From CALZJC01 sp963781065 (GTDB lineage: Bacteria; Acidobacteriota; Thermoanaerobaculia; Multivoradales; JAHEKO01): a stretch of 64,000 nucleotides of DNA. The DNA lies in the NCBI GenBank assembly GCA_963781065.1, contig CAWAET010000024.1:1-64000 (forward strand). Direction: 5' to 3'. This document shows, in pieces, positions 27,953 through 37,755 of this stretch (positions are counted from its first letter, which is position 1; each line of letters begins with the position of its first letter). The position numbers and the translations under genes were made by a program. The notes beneath the pieces are model-generated. The model had not been told where the DNA came from and ran no database searches. It was given only the letters and a program-made list of their open reading frames with translations.

Positions 27953-29782
27953 TCAGCGGGCCAGGATCGAGATCAGCCCGGCCGAGAGCAGCAGCACAAC
28001 CAACTGCAGGGCGACGCCGGCCCTGAGGAAGTCGCCGAAACGATAGCCGCCCGGCCCCATCACCAGGGCGTTGACCGGCGACGCGACCGGCGTCGCGAAG
28101 GCGGTCGAGGCGGCGATCGCCACCCCCAGCAGAAGCGGCTCGGCGCTGATGTCCAGCCGGGCGGCCAGCTCCAACGCCACCGGTGCCAGCAGCACCGCGG
28201 TGGCGGTATTGGAGATGACCTGCGACAGCAGTGACGTTGCCAGCATCAGACCGAGGAGGCCGACCAGCGGCGGCGTGCCGGCCAGCGCCGAGCTGGCCGT
28301 ATTGACCAGCAGCTCCAGGGCGCCGCTGTTGCCCAACGCCGTCGCCGCCGGCAGCATGGCGGCGATGAGGATCAAGCTGGGCCACTGGACGACCCGGTAG
28401 ACCGTCCCCGGCTCGACCGCACCGCCGAGCAGCATCGCCAGCGCCGCGCCCACTGCCGACCAGACCAGCGGCACGCCGGTGAAGACCATCAGCCCCAGCA
28501 TCGTGGCCAGTACGGCGAGGGCCCAGGGCGCGCGGGCCGCGCCGGGCAGGCGGTCGGGCTCGGCTCTGGCCTCGCTGGCGACGATCAGGTTGCGCCGGTC
28601 CCGCCGCAGCTCTTCGATGCGCTCCCACGAGCCCACCACCAGCAGCGAGTCGGCGAAGTCGAGGCGGATGGTGCTCACCGGCTGGTCGATGGCCTTGCCC
28701 CGCCGGCGTACCGCCACCACGTTGATGCCAAAGCGCTCGCGCACGCCGGACTCCCGGACGGTGCGGCCGATCAGCCGGGACTGCGGCGTCAGCAGCACCT
28801 CGACGACGCCCAGCTCGAGAATGACCTTCTCCGCCTCGATCCCGAGCTCGAACGGATGGGCTTCGAGGGCGCCAGCGGCGACGAAGGCCGCGATCGCCTC
28901 GTCCGTGCCCTTGACCAGCAGCCGGTCGCCTGCCGCGAACCGGGTGTGAGGCTCGACGGCGAAGGCGCGCGGCCGGCTCCAGGCCTCGGTGGGCGGCGCC
29001 ACCCGGGCGAGCAGCGAGACCGAGTGATTGCGTCTCGCACCGACCGCCGACGCCGTGCGCCCGGCGAACGGCGAGCCGGCGGGTAGGCGGCAGACCGCCA
29101 CTCGCGAAGTCAACCCGAAGAGCGCGACCAGCTCTTCCAGCGAGGGCTCTGCGGCGAGCTCGGTGCCGCCGCGCGCCGCCGGCAGGAGAGCCTTGCCGGC
29201 GACGGTGAGGAGCGTGATCCCGGCCGCCAGCCCGAGCAGGCCATACGGTGTCAGGGCGAAGAAGCCAAGGCCGGTGCCGGTGGCGTCGGCCAACGCCTGC
29301 GAGACGACCAGGTTGGGCGGTGTGCCGATCAGAGTCAGGACTCCGCCCAACTGGGCGGCGAAGGCCATGGGCAGGAGCAGGCCGGACACCGGACGGTCCA
29401 GCTTGCGCGCCAGCCCCAGTACCACTGGCAGCATCACGGCCACGGTTCCGGTGCTGCTCATGATTGCCGACAGGAGGGCCGAGAGCAGCATCACCGCGGG
29501 CAGCAGCAGGCGCTTGTCGCGGCGGCCGATTCCGGCTACCGCCGTCGCCACCCGGGCAGCGACACCGGTGCGGGTGAGGCCCTCACCGACGATGAACAGG
29601 GCGCCGATCATCACCACGATGGGTGCCGAAAAACCGGCCAGGGCCTCGCCGGTGGAGACCGCGCCGACGGCCACCAGGGCGAGAAGCGACAGCAGGGCCA
29701 CGAGATCGATTCGCAGGCGGTCGGTAGCGAACAGCACCACCGTGGCGGCGAGGATGAGTAGAACGAGCGTCGCCTGGGTCAT
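27953..29782 (-). CDS. SLC13/DASS-type transporter with two TrkA-C (RCK_C) domains
   Basis: 609 residues starting at ATG 29782. Two sets of membrane helices (about 1-200 and 410-609) each contain a re-entrant motif: MSSTGTVAVMLPVVLG in the first half and QVISNTATAVLLAPVAL in the second, characteristic of sodium-coupled dicarboxylate/sulfate transporters. Between them lie two TrkA-C-like cytoplasmic domains ending in RFAAGDRLLVKG and LDFADSLLVVG. This arrangement is common in bacterial putative sulfate or anion permeases. The substrate is not determinable. Divergent from fadE. Confidence 0.9.
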   Translation of the reverse strand: MTQATLVLLILAATVVLFATDRLRIDLVALLSLLALVAVGAVSTGEALAGFSAPIVVMIGALFIVGEGLTRTGVAARVATAVAGIGRRDKRLLLPAVMLLSALLSAIMSSTGTVAVMLPVVLGLARKLDRPVSGLLLPMAFAAQLGGVLTLIGTPPNLVVSQALADATGTGLGFFALTPYGLLGLAAGITLLTVAGKALLPAARGGTELAAEPSLEELVALFGLTSRVAVCRLPAGSPFAGRTASAVGARRNHSVSLLARVAPPTEAWSRPRAFAVEPHTRFAAGDRLLVKGTDEAIAAFVAAGALEAHPFELGIEAEKVILELGVVEVLLTPQSRLIGRTVRESGVRERFGINVVAVRRRGKAIDQPVSTIRLDFADSLLVVGSWERIEELRRDRRNLIVASEARAEPDRLPGAARAPWALAVLATMLGLMVFTGVPLVWSAVGAALAMLLGGAVEPGTVYRVVQWPSLILIAAMLPAATALGNSGALELLVNTASSALAGTPPLVGLLGLMLATSLLSQVISNTATAVLLAPVALELAARLDISAEPLLLGVAIAASTAFATPVASPVNALVMGPGGYRFGDFLRAGVALQLVVLLLSAGLISILAR

Positions 29783-29831
29783 GGGTTCGATACCAGCCGG
29801 GAGCAAGGAATTCTAGCCGTTTTCACAGGGG

Positions 29832-29848
29832 TTGCCGCGATGCGGCAA
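29832..29848. promoter_or_regulatory. 17-bp palindrome upstream of fadE, possible operator
   Basis: TTGCCGC and GCGGCAA flank GAT with perfect symmetry in the divergent region between the SLC13-type transporter and fadE. TetR-type repressors that control fatty acid degradation bind sites of this size, but no repressor gene is in the window. It could equally be an RNA hairpin. Confidence 0.4.
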
Positions 29849-29933
29849 AAGAGGTAGCTTCAGGCCGACGGCTCGCGGCTCGTTCTTGGGTGGGCGCCCA
29901 GCGCCGATAGCGGGCACCGACTGGAGGATCGCG

Positions 29934-32434
29934 ATGGTGAATCTGCCCTTCTACGAGTTCCTGTACACGGTCCCGACCGCCGGGATCGTGGCCGGCGCTC
30001 TGCTACTGGCCGTCGGCCTGGCCTTCACCGGCGCGCCGCTGTGGCTGTGGACCGCGCTCGCCGCCGCGGGCCTCTACGGGCTGGGCGCGCCTACCTGGTC
30101 GTGGATCGCCTTCGCCGCCGTGGCGGCGCTGTTCAACCTGCCGCCGCTGCGCCGGCTGCTCAGCCGGCCGATCCTGGGCCTGGTGCGGGCGATGAAGCTG
30201 CTGCCGGCGATCTCCGGCACCGAGAAGCAGGCCATCGACGCCGGCACGGTCTGGGTCGAGGCGGAGCTGTTCTCCGGCAAGCCCGACTTCCGCCGCCTGC
30301 TCGAGCAGCCCTACCCGGGGCTCAGCGCCGAGGAGCAGGCCTTTCTCGACGGCCCGGTCGAGACGGTGTGCGGGATGACCGACGACTGGGAGGTCTTCCA
30401 GCGCCGCGACCTGCCCGCGTCGGTCTGGGAGTTCCTCAAGCGGGAGCGGTTCTTCGGCATGATCATCCCGCGAGGAGTACGGCGGCCTGGGCTTCGGGCC
30501 TTCGGCCAACAGCGCGGTGGTGGCCAAGCTGGCCACGGTCAGCAACCCGCTGGCCATCACCGTCATGGTGCCCAACTCGCTGGGGCCGGCGGAGCTGCTC
30601 ATCCACTACGGCACCGAGCGGCAGAAGAACCACTACCTGCCGCGGCTGGCCCGGGGCGAGGAGATGCCGGCCTTCGCCCTCACCGAGCCGGGCGCCGGCT
30701 CCGACGCCGGCTCGATCTCGTCGCATGGCGTGGTGTTCCGCGGCGAAGACGGCGTCCTCTACCTGCGGCTCACCTGGAACAAGCGCTACATCACCCTCGC
30801 CGCGGTCGCCACCGTTCTCGGGCTGGCCTTCAAGCTGAGGGATCCCGACAACCTGCTGGGCAAGGGCGAGGAGCTGGGCATCACCTGCGCCCTGGTCCCG
30901 ACCGATACGGCCGGCGTCGACATCGGGCAGCCGCCACGACCCCATGGGCGTGCCGTTCTACAACTGCCCGACCACCGGCACCGACGTCGTGGTGCCGCTC
31001 GAGGAGGCGATCATCGGCGGGGCCGAGGGGGCCGGCCAGGGCTGGCGCATGCTGATGGAGTCGCTGGCCGCCGGCCGCGGCATCTCGCTGCCGGCCCTGG
31101 CGGCCGGCGGCACCAAGGCGGTGGCCCGAATCGCCGGCGCCTACGCCCTGGTGCGCAAGCAGTTCGGCCTGTCGATCGGCCGGTTCGAGGGCATCGAGGA
31201 GCCGCTGGCCCGCATCGGCGGCTTCGCCTACCTGCTGGAAGCGGCCCGCCGCTACACCTGCGGCGGCCTCGACCAGGGGGCCAAGCCGGCGGTGGTGACG
31301 GCGATGGCCAAGCACTACTTCACCGAGATCAGCCGCCAGGCGGTCAACGACGGCATGGACGTGCTGGCGGGCAACGCCATCTCCCGCGGGCCGCGCAACC
31401 TGCTGGCCAACGGCTACATGGCGGCGCCGATCGCCATCACCGTCGAGGGCGCCAACATCCTGACCCGGACGCTGATGATCTTCGGCCAGGGCGCCATCCG
31501 CTGTCACCCCTTCGCCCTGCGCGAGATCACCGCGGTCGAGACCGGCGACCTGGTCGAGTTCGACCGCGCGCTGTGGGGCCATCTGGGCCACGTGGTGCGC
31601 AACGGCGCGCGCGCCCTGCTGCTGAGCCTGACCCGGGGCGCCCTCGGCTCGTCGCCCACCGGCGGCCCGGCCGCTCGCTACTACCGCAAGCTCGCCTGGT
31701 GCTCGGCCAGCTTCGCCTTCCTGGCCGACCTGGCCATGGGCGCGCTGGGCGGCGATCTCAAACGCAAGGAGAAGATCACCGGCCGGTTTGCCGACATCTT
31801 CTCGTGGATGTACCTCGCCGCGGCGGTGCTGCGGCGGTTCGAGGCCGAGGGGCGGCGCAAGGAAGACCTGCCGTTTCTCCGCTGGTCGATGGACTACGCC
31901 CTCGGCCAGTGCCAGGAGGCGTTCGACGGCCTGTACAAGAACTTGCGGCTGCCGGCGCTGGGCTGGCTGTTGGCTGGGCCCGTGGCGGCCTGGTCGAGGT
32001 TCAACCGGTTTGCGCCGCCACCGTCCGACGCGCTGGGCGGGCGCATCGCCCGCGCCCTGCAGGTGCCCGGCGAGCTGCGCGAACGGCTGACCGCCGGCGT
32101 CTATCAGCCGACCGACCGGCAGAGCGGCCTGGCTCGCCTGGAGCACGCCTTCGAGCTCTGCTACGAGGCCGACCGGGTGGTCGGCAAGCTGAAGAAGGCG
32201 ATCCGCGCCAAGCGCCTGCCAAAGGCCCCGTTTGTGGAGCTGATCCCGCGGGCGGTCGCCGAGGGCGTGCTGGATGCCGACGAGGCGAAGCTGCTGCGGG
32301 CCGCGGAGGCGGCGCGCGACGACGCGATCCAGGTGGACTCGTTCACCCTCGAGGAGTACCGACGCTCGGCGGTGGAGCTCGAAAGCGTCGCTCCCCGGGT
32401 CGAGGAGGACCCGGCGGAACCGGTGCCGGCCTAG
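29934..32434 (+). CDS. fadE: FadE-type acyl-CoA dehydrogenase (two frame breaks)
   Basis: FadE performs the first step of beta-oxidation, making trans-2-enoyl-CoA. Composite length is about 832 residues, matching the long enterobacterial form (about 815) with its N-terminal membrane helices (GIVAGALLLAVGLAF, LWTALAAAGLYGLG) and C-terminal extension. Dehydrogenase motifs: FALTEPGAGSDAGS, DPMGVPFYNCPT and RKQFGLSIGRFEGIEE. The frame moves by one base near 30472 (removing one base restores IIPEEYGGLGFG) and again near 30943 (restoring IGQRHDPMGVP). Start ATG 29934 follows CTGGAGG. Convergent with feoB 17 bp away. Confidence 0.9.
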
Positions 32435-32451
32435 CCCCGGGGTCGGCTGGC

Positions 32452-34698
32452 TCAGCCGCCGGCGACGATGCGCCAGATCTGCGCCACGACGAAGCAGACG
32501 GCGAAGCCCATGGCCACCGGCAGCAGGGCCGAGACGGTGGTCCACTTGGCGCTGCGGGTCTCTTTCCAGATCGTGTAGATGGTCGTCGAGCAGGGGTTGT
32601 GGATCAGGCTGAAGAGCATCAGGTTGATCGCCATCAGCAGGGTCCAGCCGCCGGCGCGGAGCAGGGTGGCGGTGGCCTCCTGCGAGTCGAGCTCGAACAT
32701 CACCCCGTCGCCGCCGCCGACGCCGGCGGCGCCGGTCACCAGCACGGTGAGCATGAGGATGGTCGGGATGACGATCTCGTTGGCCGGGATGGCGATGATG
32801 TAGGCCAGCAGGATCAGCCCCGAGAGGCCGAGCAGGAAGCCGAAGCCGTCCATCATCTGGATGGCGTGCAGGGCCAGGCTGGTGCCCCCGACCTTGACGT
32901 TGGCCACCAGCCAGATCACCGCTCCGGCGGGCGCCGCGAAGACCACGGCGCGCCACAGGACGACCAGGGTGCGATCGATGATCGAGGTGTAGATCGTCCG
33001 CAGGATCCGCGGCGGCCGGTAGGGCGGCAGCTCGAGGTTGAAGGTCGAGACCTCGCCGCGCAGCACGGTGCGCGACAGCAGCCAGGAGGTGGCGAAGGTG
33101 AGCACGATGCCGAGCACCGCGATGGCGACCACCGACAGCGCCGAGATCAGCCCGGCCAGATAGGCCGGCGCCAGCGAGCCGACGAAGATCGAGGCGATCA
33201 GGATCTGGGTCGGCCAGCGGCCGTTGCAGAGCGCGAAGTTGTTGGTGATGATGGCGATCAGCCGTTCCCGCGGGCTGTCGATGATCCGGGTCGAGACGAT
33301 CGCCGCGGCGTTGCAGCCCCAGCCCATGGCCATGGTCAGCGCCTGTTTGCCGTGCGCGCCGACCCGCTGGAACATGCGGTCGAGGTTGAAGGCGACCCGC
33401 GGCAGGTAGCCGAAGTCCTCGAGCAGGGTGAACAGCGGGAAGAAGATCGCCATCGGCGGCAGCATGACGCTGACCACCCAGGCGGTCGCCAGGTAGATGC
33501 CGTCGATCAGCAGCCCGTCGAGCCACCAGGGCAGCGAGGCCGCCGCCGCCAGCCCCTTGAGCACCGGGTGCAGCTGGTCGATGAACAGGTTGGCGAGCAT
33601 CGCCGAGGGCACGTTGGCGCCGGCGATGGTGATCCAGAAGACCATCGTCAGCAGCAGCAGCATGAGCGGGAACCCGAAGACGCGGCTGGTCACCAGCCGG
33701 TCGATGGTGCGGTCCCAGTCGAAGCGCGGCTTCTCGCCGCTGCGGGTCACCGCCCGATCGGCCAGCGCGGCCGCCTCGGCGTAGACCCCCTCGACCAGCT
33801 TCTGGTGGAAGTCCTTGCCGACCTGCCAGCGGAGCCGCCGGGTCAGGGCGAAGACCCCCGCCGGGTCGGCCTCCGCGGCGGTCTCGGGTGCCGCCGCGGC
33901 TACCGGCGCCAGGCCGCTCTCGTTCTCCTGCAGCTCGCCGAGCTCGCCGCTGCGCAGCGCGGCCTCGATCTTGGGGTCGCTGTCGAGCAGTCGCAGCGCC
34001 ACCCAGCGCGAGTTGGGCAGGCCCGGAAACAGCTCGCGGACGCTGCCCGACAGATCGTCGACCGCGCGCTGGAGCGCCGAGCCCCGGCCGCCGACGCGGC
34101 GCGGCTTGCACACCGTGCGGCCGGAGGCGACGTCGCTGATCGCCCGGTTGAGCTCGTCGAGGCCCTCGCCGTGGCGCGCCGCGGTGAGGACGACCGGCAC
34201 CCCGAGATCGCGCGCCAGGCGGCGCTCGTCGATGACCAGCCCCTTGCGCCGGGCCTCGTCGATCAGGTTGAGGCAGACGACCGCCCGGTCGGTGATCTCG
34301 AGTACCTGCAGCACCAGGTTGAGGTTGCGCTCGAGCCGGGTCGAGTCGACCACGATCACCGTCACGTCGGGCTTGCCGAAGAGCACGAAATCGCGCGCGA
34401 TCTGCTCGTCGAGGCTGGCGGACAGCAGCGAGTAGGTGCCCGGCAGGTCGACCAGCTTGAAGCGCTGGCCGCCGCTCGAGAAGCCGCCCTCGGCCCGCGC
34501 CACCGTCTTGCCGGGCCAGTTGCCGGTGTGCTGGCGCAGACCGGTGAGGGCGTTGAAGACGGTGCTCTTGCCGGTGTTGGGGTTGCCGGCCAGGGCGACC
34601 ACGTAGTCGTAGTCGCTCATGTCGACGCCCAGCTTGATCAGGTTGCCGACGTGGTGGGCCGGGCACTCGGCGCAGTTGGCGGCGCTGGGATGGCTCAC
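32452..34698 (-). CDS. feoB: Ferrous iron transporter FeoB
   Basis: 748-residue Fe(II) permease. An unusual short N-terminal lead carries Cys and His (NCAECPAHH), a possible metal site. The GTPase domain has G1 GNPNTGKST, G3 DLPG and G4 NLID. The membrane core has the two Gate regions, with MLPPMAIFFPLFTLLEDFGY and GWGCNAAAIVSTR, and ends in IHNPCSTTIYTIWKE. The ATG overlaps the stop of the upstream DtxR-FeoA gene (ATGA), so translation is coupled. Confidence 0.96.
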   Translation of the reverse strand: MSHPSAANCAECPAHHVGNLIKLGVDMSDYDYVVALAGNPNTGKSTVFNALTGLRQHTGNWPGKTVARAEGGFSSGGQRFKLVDLPGTYSLLSASLDEQIARDFVLFGKPDVTVIVVDSTRLERNLNLVLQVLEITDRAVVCLNLIDEARRKGLVIDERRLARDLGVPVVLTAARHGEGLDELNRAISDVASGRTVCKPRRVGGRGSALQRAVDDLSGSVRELFPGLPNSRWVALRLLDSDPKIEAALRSGELGELQENESGLAPVAAAAPETAAEADPAGVFALTRRLRWQVGKDFHQKLVEGVYAEAAALADRAVTRSGEKPRFDWDRTIDRLVTSRVFGFPLMLLLLTMVFWITIAGANVPSAMLANLFIDQLHPVLKGLAAAASLPWWLDGLLIDGIYLATAWVVSVMLPPMAIFFPLFTLLEDFGYLPRVAFNLDRMFQRVGAHGKQALTMAMGWGCNAAAIVSTRIIDSPRERLIAIITNNFALCNGRWPTQILIASIFVGSLAPAYLAGLISALSVVAIAVLGIVLTFATSWLLSRTVLRGEVSTFNLELPPYRPPRILRTIYTSIIDRTLVVLWRAVVFAAPAGAVIWLVANVKVGGTSLALHAIQMMDGFGFLLGLSGLILLAYIIAIPANEIVIPTILMLTVLVTGAAGVGGGDGVMFELDSQEATATLLRAGGWTLLMAINLMLFSLIHNPCSTTIYTIWKETRSAKWTTVSALLPVAMGFAVCFVVAQIWRIVAGG

Positions 34699-35729
34699 GA
34701 CGCCGTTCCCCCGGCCGCCCGCTGGATGCGCACCTGGTCGGCCTGCTCGCGGCGCAGCGCGATGACGGCGCCGCGCACGCGATAGCCGGTGGGATCGCCG
34801 CCCGGGCTGCGCAGCTCGGCGACGACCTCGGTGCCGGGAATCAGCCCGAGGTCGAGCATCCGCCGACGCTCGGGGCCGCGCAGGACCGGCGACAGCTCCA
34901 CCACCTGGGCGTGGTCACCGAGCTCGAGCGACGAGAGGCGGGCGAACGGCCCCGACATCCGCTCGTCCTTGGGCAGTCGCCGCACGGTGAGGTTGGCGGC
35001 CAGGATCGGCGCCAGCACGTGCTCCTCGGCGTCGGCCTCGAAGGCGATGCGCTGCGGACCGGTCTCGTTGACCCGCACGCGCATCCCCGGGTAGAGGCCT
35101 TCGGCGATGAGCTGCGCGTAGATCGCGTCGGGCTCGTCCTCGACGTGCACGATCTCCGCCAGCTCGCCGACCTGGAGGTCGGTCAGCGGCCGGCCGACGA
35201 GCGGCGGGATCTCGCCGGCCGGGGTCGGGATCGGGTCGCCGTGCGGGTCGAACCGCGGGTGGCCCATCTTCGCCGACAGCGCCTCGGCCTGCTCGGGTGA
35301 GGTCGTGTGCTCGCGAATCTCGGCTTCGTGGTGCCAGGTGTCCGGCCCCAGGCCGGTCTCCTCCGCCAGATAGCGCTCCCACAGGCGGTGGATGCGGACC
35401 ACCCGCAGGGCGTACTTCCTGCCCTCCGGGGTCAGGCCGTAGGCGTCGCCGTCGAACACCACCAGCTCCTGCTCCTGGAGCCGGCGGAGCAGCTCGGCGG
35501 CCCGGTTGCCGGACACCGCCAGCGCTCCCGAGACGCTCTCGAGGTTGGCGGAGCGATCCTTGTACTCGAAGTCGAACAGGTGTTTGAGGGCGTCCTCGAT
35601 CAGCACCCGCTCGGTGGCGCGCAGCCCGCGCAGCCAGCGCCAGAGGAACCCACGCACGGGCCAGAGCAGCAGCACGGCGGCGGCGATGAGGGCGACGCCG
35701 AGGGTGAGGGCGAGTAGCGGATCGATCAT
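34695..35729 (-). CDS. Membrane-anchored DtxR-family regulator fused to FeoA domains
   Basis: 344 residues. An N-terminal helix (LLALTLGVALIAAAVLLLWPV) could anchor the protein in the membrane. Next comes a winged-helix DtxR/MntR domain (VLIEDALKHLFDFEY through YGLTPEGRKYALRVVRIHRLWERYL) with metal-ligand-type residues in HHEAEIREH. Two FeoA/SH3-like modules follow: VGRPLTDLQVGELAEIVHV, and the C-terminal LSSLELGDHAQVVELS through LRREQADQVRI. FeoA aids FeoB; DtxR proteins repress iron genes when Fe(II) is bound. Fusing both, with a membrane helix, puts sensor and transporter partner in one polypeptide. Its stop overlaps the feoB start. Confidence 0.82.
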   Translation of the reverse strand: MIDPLLALTLGVALIAAAVLLLWPVRGFLWRWLRGLRATERVLIEDALKHLFDFEYKDRSANLESVSGALAVSGNRAAELLRRLQEQELVVFDGDAYGLTPEGRKYALRVVRIHRLWERYLAEETGLGPDTWHHEAEIREHTTSPEQAEALSAKMGHPRFDPHGDPIPTPAGEIPPLVGRPLTDLQVGELAEIVHVEDEPDAIYAQLIAEGLYPGMRVRVNETGPQRIAFEADAEEHVLAPILAANLTVRRLPKDERMSGPFARLSSLELGDHAQVVELSPVLRGPERRRMLDLGLIPGTEVVAELRSPGGDPTGYRVRGAVIALRREQADQVRIQRAAGGTAS

Positions 35730-35774
35730 CGGGCGGGGCTCTTGCTCGCGGCGTCGACTCGATGGCGAGCTCGG

Positions 35775-35835
35775 ACGCTTTATTCAGTTAGTCAAAAGTG
35801 ATTTTTAGGGTACTCAAAAAAAGGGGATTTGTCCA
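35775..35835 (-). promoter_or_regulatory. AT-rich promoter/operator region of the feo operon
   Basis: A block rich in A and T (with T-runs on the minus strand) stands out in the GC-rich window directly upstream of the DtxR-FeoA gene. TTGACT and TTGAGT hexamers are present, but spacing to a clear -10 box is not convincing and no clean DtxR palindrome is visible. The call rests on composition and position. Confidence 0.4.
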
Positions 35836-35938
35836 GTGCTCGGGCGCCGCCTCGCGCGTCGCTCCTCAGGGCGGCGCCCACCAACACCGCCCCAGATCTC
35901 GGATGGCGGCCCAACGGCGAATCCGCTGGTGAGACACC

Positions 35939-37699
35939 CTAGAGCGCCGTCACCCGCACCACCTCCTCGAAGGTGGTCAGCCCGTGCGCCAGCTTGCGCA
36001 GCGCCGCCTGCCGCAGGGTGCGCATGCCGGCCCGCACCGCTTCGCGCTTGAGCGTCGGAGTGTCGGAGCCCTCCAGGATGAGCTGCTTGATCAAGTCGTC
36101 GACCTGGAGAATCTCGAACAGGCCGGTGCGGCCCAGATAGCCGGTGGAACGGCACTCGGCGCAACCCCGGCCGGTCTTGACCTTGACCCGCTTGCCCTCG
36201 GGCACCGACAGCCGCAGGGTGCGGGCGTCCTCTTCGCTCAGGAAGTGGTCCTCGGCGCAGTGGACGCAGACCTTGCGCACCAGCCGCTGGGCGATCGTCG
36301 CGATCAGGGTGGAGTTGATCATGAAGCGCTCGACCCCCAGGTCGGCCAGCCGGGTGATCGACGCGGCGGCGTCGTTGGTGTGCAGGGTGGAGAAGACCAG
36401 ATGGCCGGTGAGCGCCGCCTGGATCGCGTACTGGGCGGTCTCGGGGTCGCGGATCTCGCCCACCATGATCACGTCCGGGTCCTGACGCAGGATGTGGCGC
36501 AGCGCCGAGGCGAAGGTGACGTCGGCGCGCGTTTGCACCGCGGTCTGGTTGAACTCCTCGTAGACCATCTCGATCGGATCCTCGATCGTGGTCACGTTGA
36601 TGTCGCGGTTGGCGATCGCCTGCAGCGCCGAGTACAGCGTGGTGGTCTTTCCCGAACCGGTCGGCCCGGTGACCAGCACGATGCCGTGCGGCCGGCTGAT
36701 GAAGTCGTTGAACTGCTCGAGCTCCTCGACCTCGAAGCCCAGCGCCGGCAGCTCCTGGATGAGGATGCCGGGGTCGAAGATGCGCAGCACCGCCTTCTCG
36801 CCGAAGGCCACCGGCAGGGTGGAGACCCGCAGCTCGACCTCGGTGCCGCCGCGGCTGGTCTTCATCCGGCCGTCCTGGGGGCGGCGCTTCTCGGCGATGT
36901 CGAGGCGCGACATCGTCTTGATGCGGCTCACCACGGCCTTGTGCACCAGCCGCGGCAGGGTCTGGATGTCGTGCAGGACACCGTCGATGCGGAAACGGAT
37001 GAGGCTGAACTCCCGCTTGGGCTCGATGTGGATGTCGCTGGCGCGGGTGTCGTAGGCGTGCTGCAGCATGAACTCGACGGCGTTGACGATGTGCTGGTCC
37101 GAGGACTCGATCTCGGACTCGTCCTTCATCTTGACCAGCTGTTCGAGGTTGCCCAGGTCGATCCCCGCCGACAGGTCGCGCTCGGCCCGCTTGACTGCGT
37201 GGCGCAGGCCGTAGAACTCGTTGATGGCGCGCAGGATGTCGGGCTCCGAGGCCACCACCAGGTCGATCTCCTGGTCGGCGATGCGGCGCAGGGAGTCGAT
37301 CGACTCGATGTCGAACGGGTCGGCGCAGGCCACCAGCAGCCGGCCGTCGCGCACCGTCAGCGGGATCATCCGGTGGCGCTTGGCGAACGGCCGCGACACC
37401 TTGGACTCGATCAGGTCGGCGTCGAGCCGCAGCGGATCGATCCGGGCGTAGTCGAGGTTGGCCTCGCGGGCCAGCGCCTGGGCGATCTCCGCCTCGCCGA
37501 GCACCCCCGACGGGTCGGTGTCGCTGGGGAACTGCAGCCGCTCGACGAGCTCGTAGGCCAGCGCCCGCTGCTCGAAGGCCCGCGGGTTGCGGTGGCGCGG
37601 CAGCTTGGCTTCCTCCTTGGCGACCATGCGGGCCTGGGCGGCCGTCAGCAGCCCCTGGCGCTCGAGGACCTCGGCCACCAGCTTGGGGGTCAGGTGCAT
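35939..37699 (-). CDS. Type IV pilus / type II secretion assembly ATPase (PilB/GspE)
   Basis: 586 residues from ATG 37699. The N-terminal MshEN/T2SSE-N region includes LAREANLDYARIDP and RHRMIPLTVRDGRLLVACAD. The C-terminal ATPase has Walker A GPTGSGKTTTLYSAL, Walker B DPDVIMVGEIRD and a Zn-binding four-Cys insert (CVHC...CAEC), followed by LGRTGLFEI. The Zn insert identifies extension ATPases (PilB/GspE), not the retraction ATPase PilT. No other pilus or secretion gene is adjacent, so which machine it powers is undecided. Confidence 0.92.
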   Translation of the reverse strand: MHLTPKLVAEVLERQGLLTAAQARMVAKEEAKLPRHRNPRAFEQRALAYELVERLQFPSDTDPSGVLGEAEIAQALAREANLDYARIDPLRLDADLIESKVSRPFAKRHRMIPLTVRDGRLLVACADPFDIESIDSLRRIADQEIDLVVASEPDILRAINEFYGLRHAVKRAERDLSAGIDLGNLEQLVKMKDESEIESSDQHIVNAVEFMLQHAYDTRASDIHIEPKREFSLIRFRIDGVLHDIQTLPRLVHKAVVSRIKTMSRLDIAEKRRPQDGRMKTSRGGTEVELRVSTLPVAFGEKAVLRIFDPGILIQELPALGFEVEELEQFNDFISRPHGIVLVTGPTGSGKTTTLYSALQAIANRDINVTTIEDPIEMVYEEFNQTAVQTRADVTFASALRHILRQDPDVIMVGEIRDPETAQYAIQAALTGHLVFSTLHTNDAAASITRLADLGVERFMINSTLIATIAQRLVRKVCVHCAEDHFLSEEDARTLRLSVPEGKRVKVKTGRGCAECRSTGYLGRTGLFEILQVDDLIKQLILEGSDTPTLKREAVRAGMRTLRQAALRKLAHGLTTFEEVVRVTAL

Positions 37700-37755
37700 G
37701 GCGAGCAGTCTAGCAAGCCGGGGCCCCGGAGCCGGCGTAGAATCGCCGCGCTTCC

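Noticed and set aside
30517..34785. 1422-codon plus-strand open frame spanning fadE and feoB
   Set aside because: Only a central piece of fadE is real in this frame. The remainder is antisense to feoB and low complexity.
35939..37699. PilT retraction ATPase
   Set aside because: The MshEN-type N-terminal region and the four-Cys zinc insert are features of PilB/GspE, not PilT.
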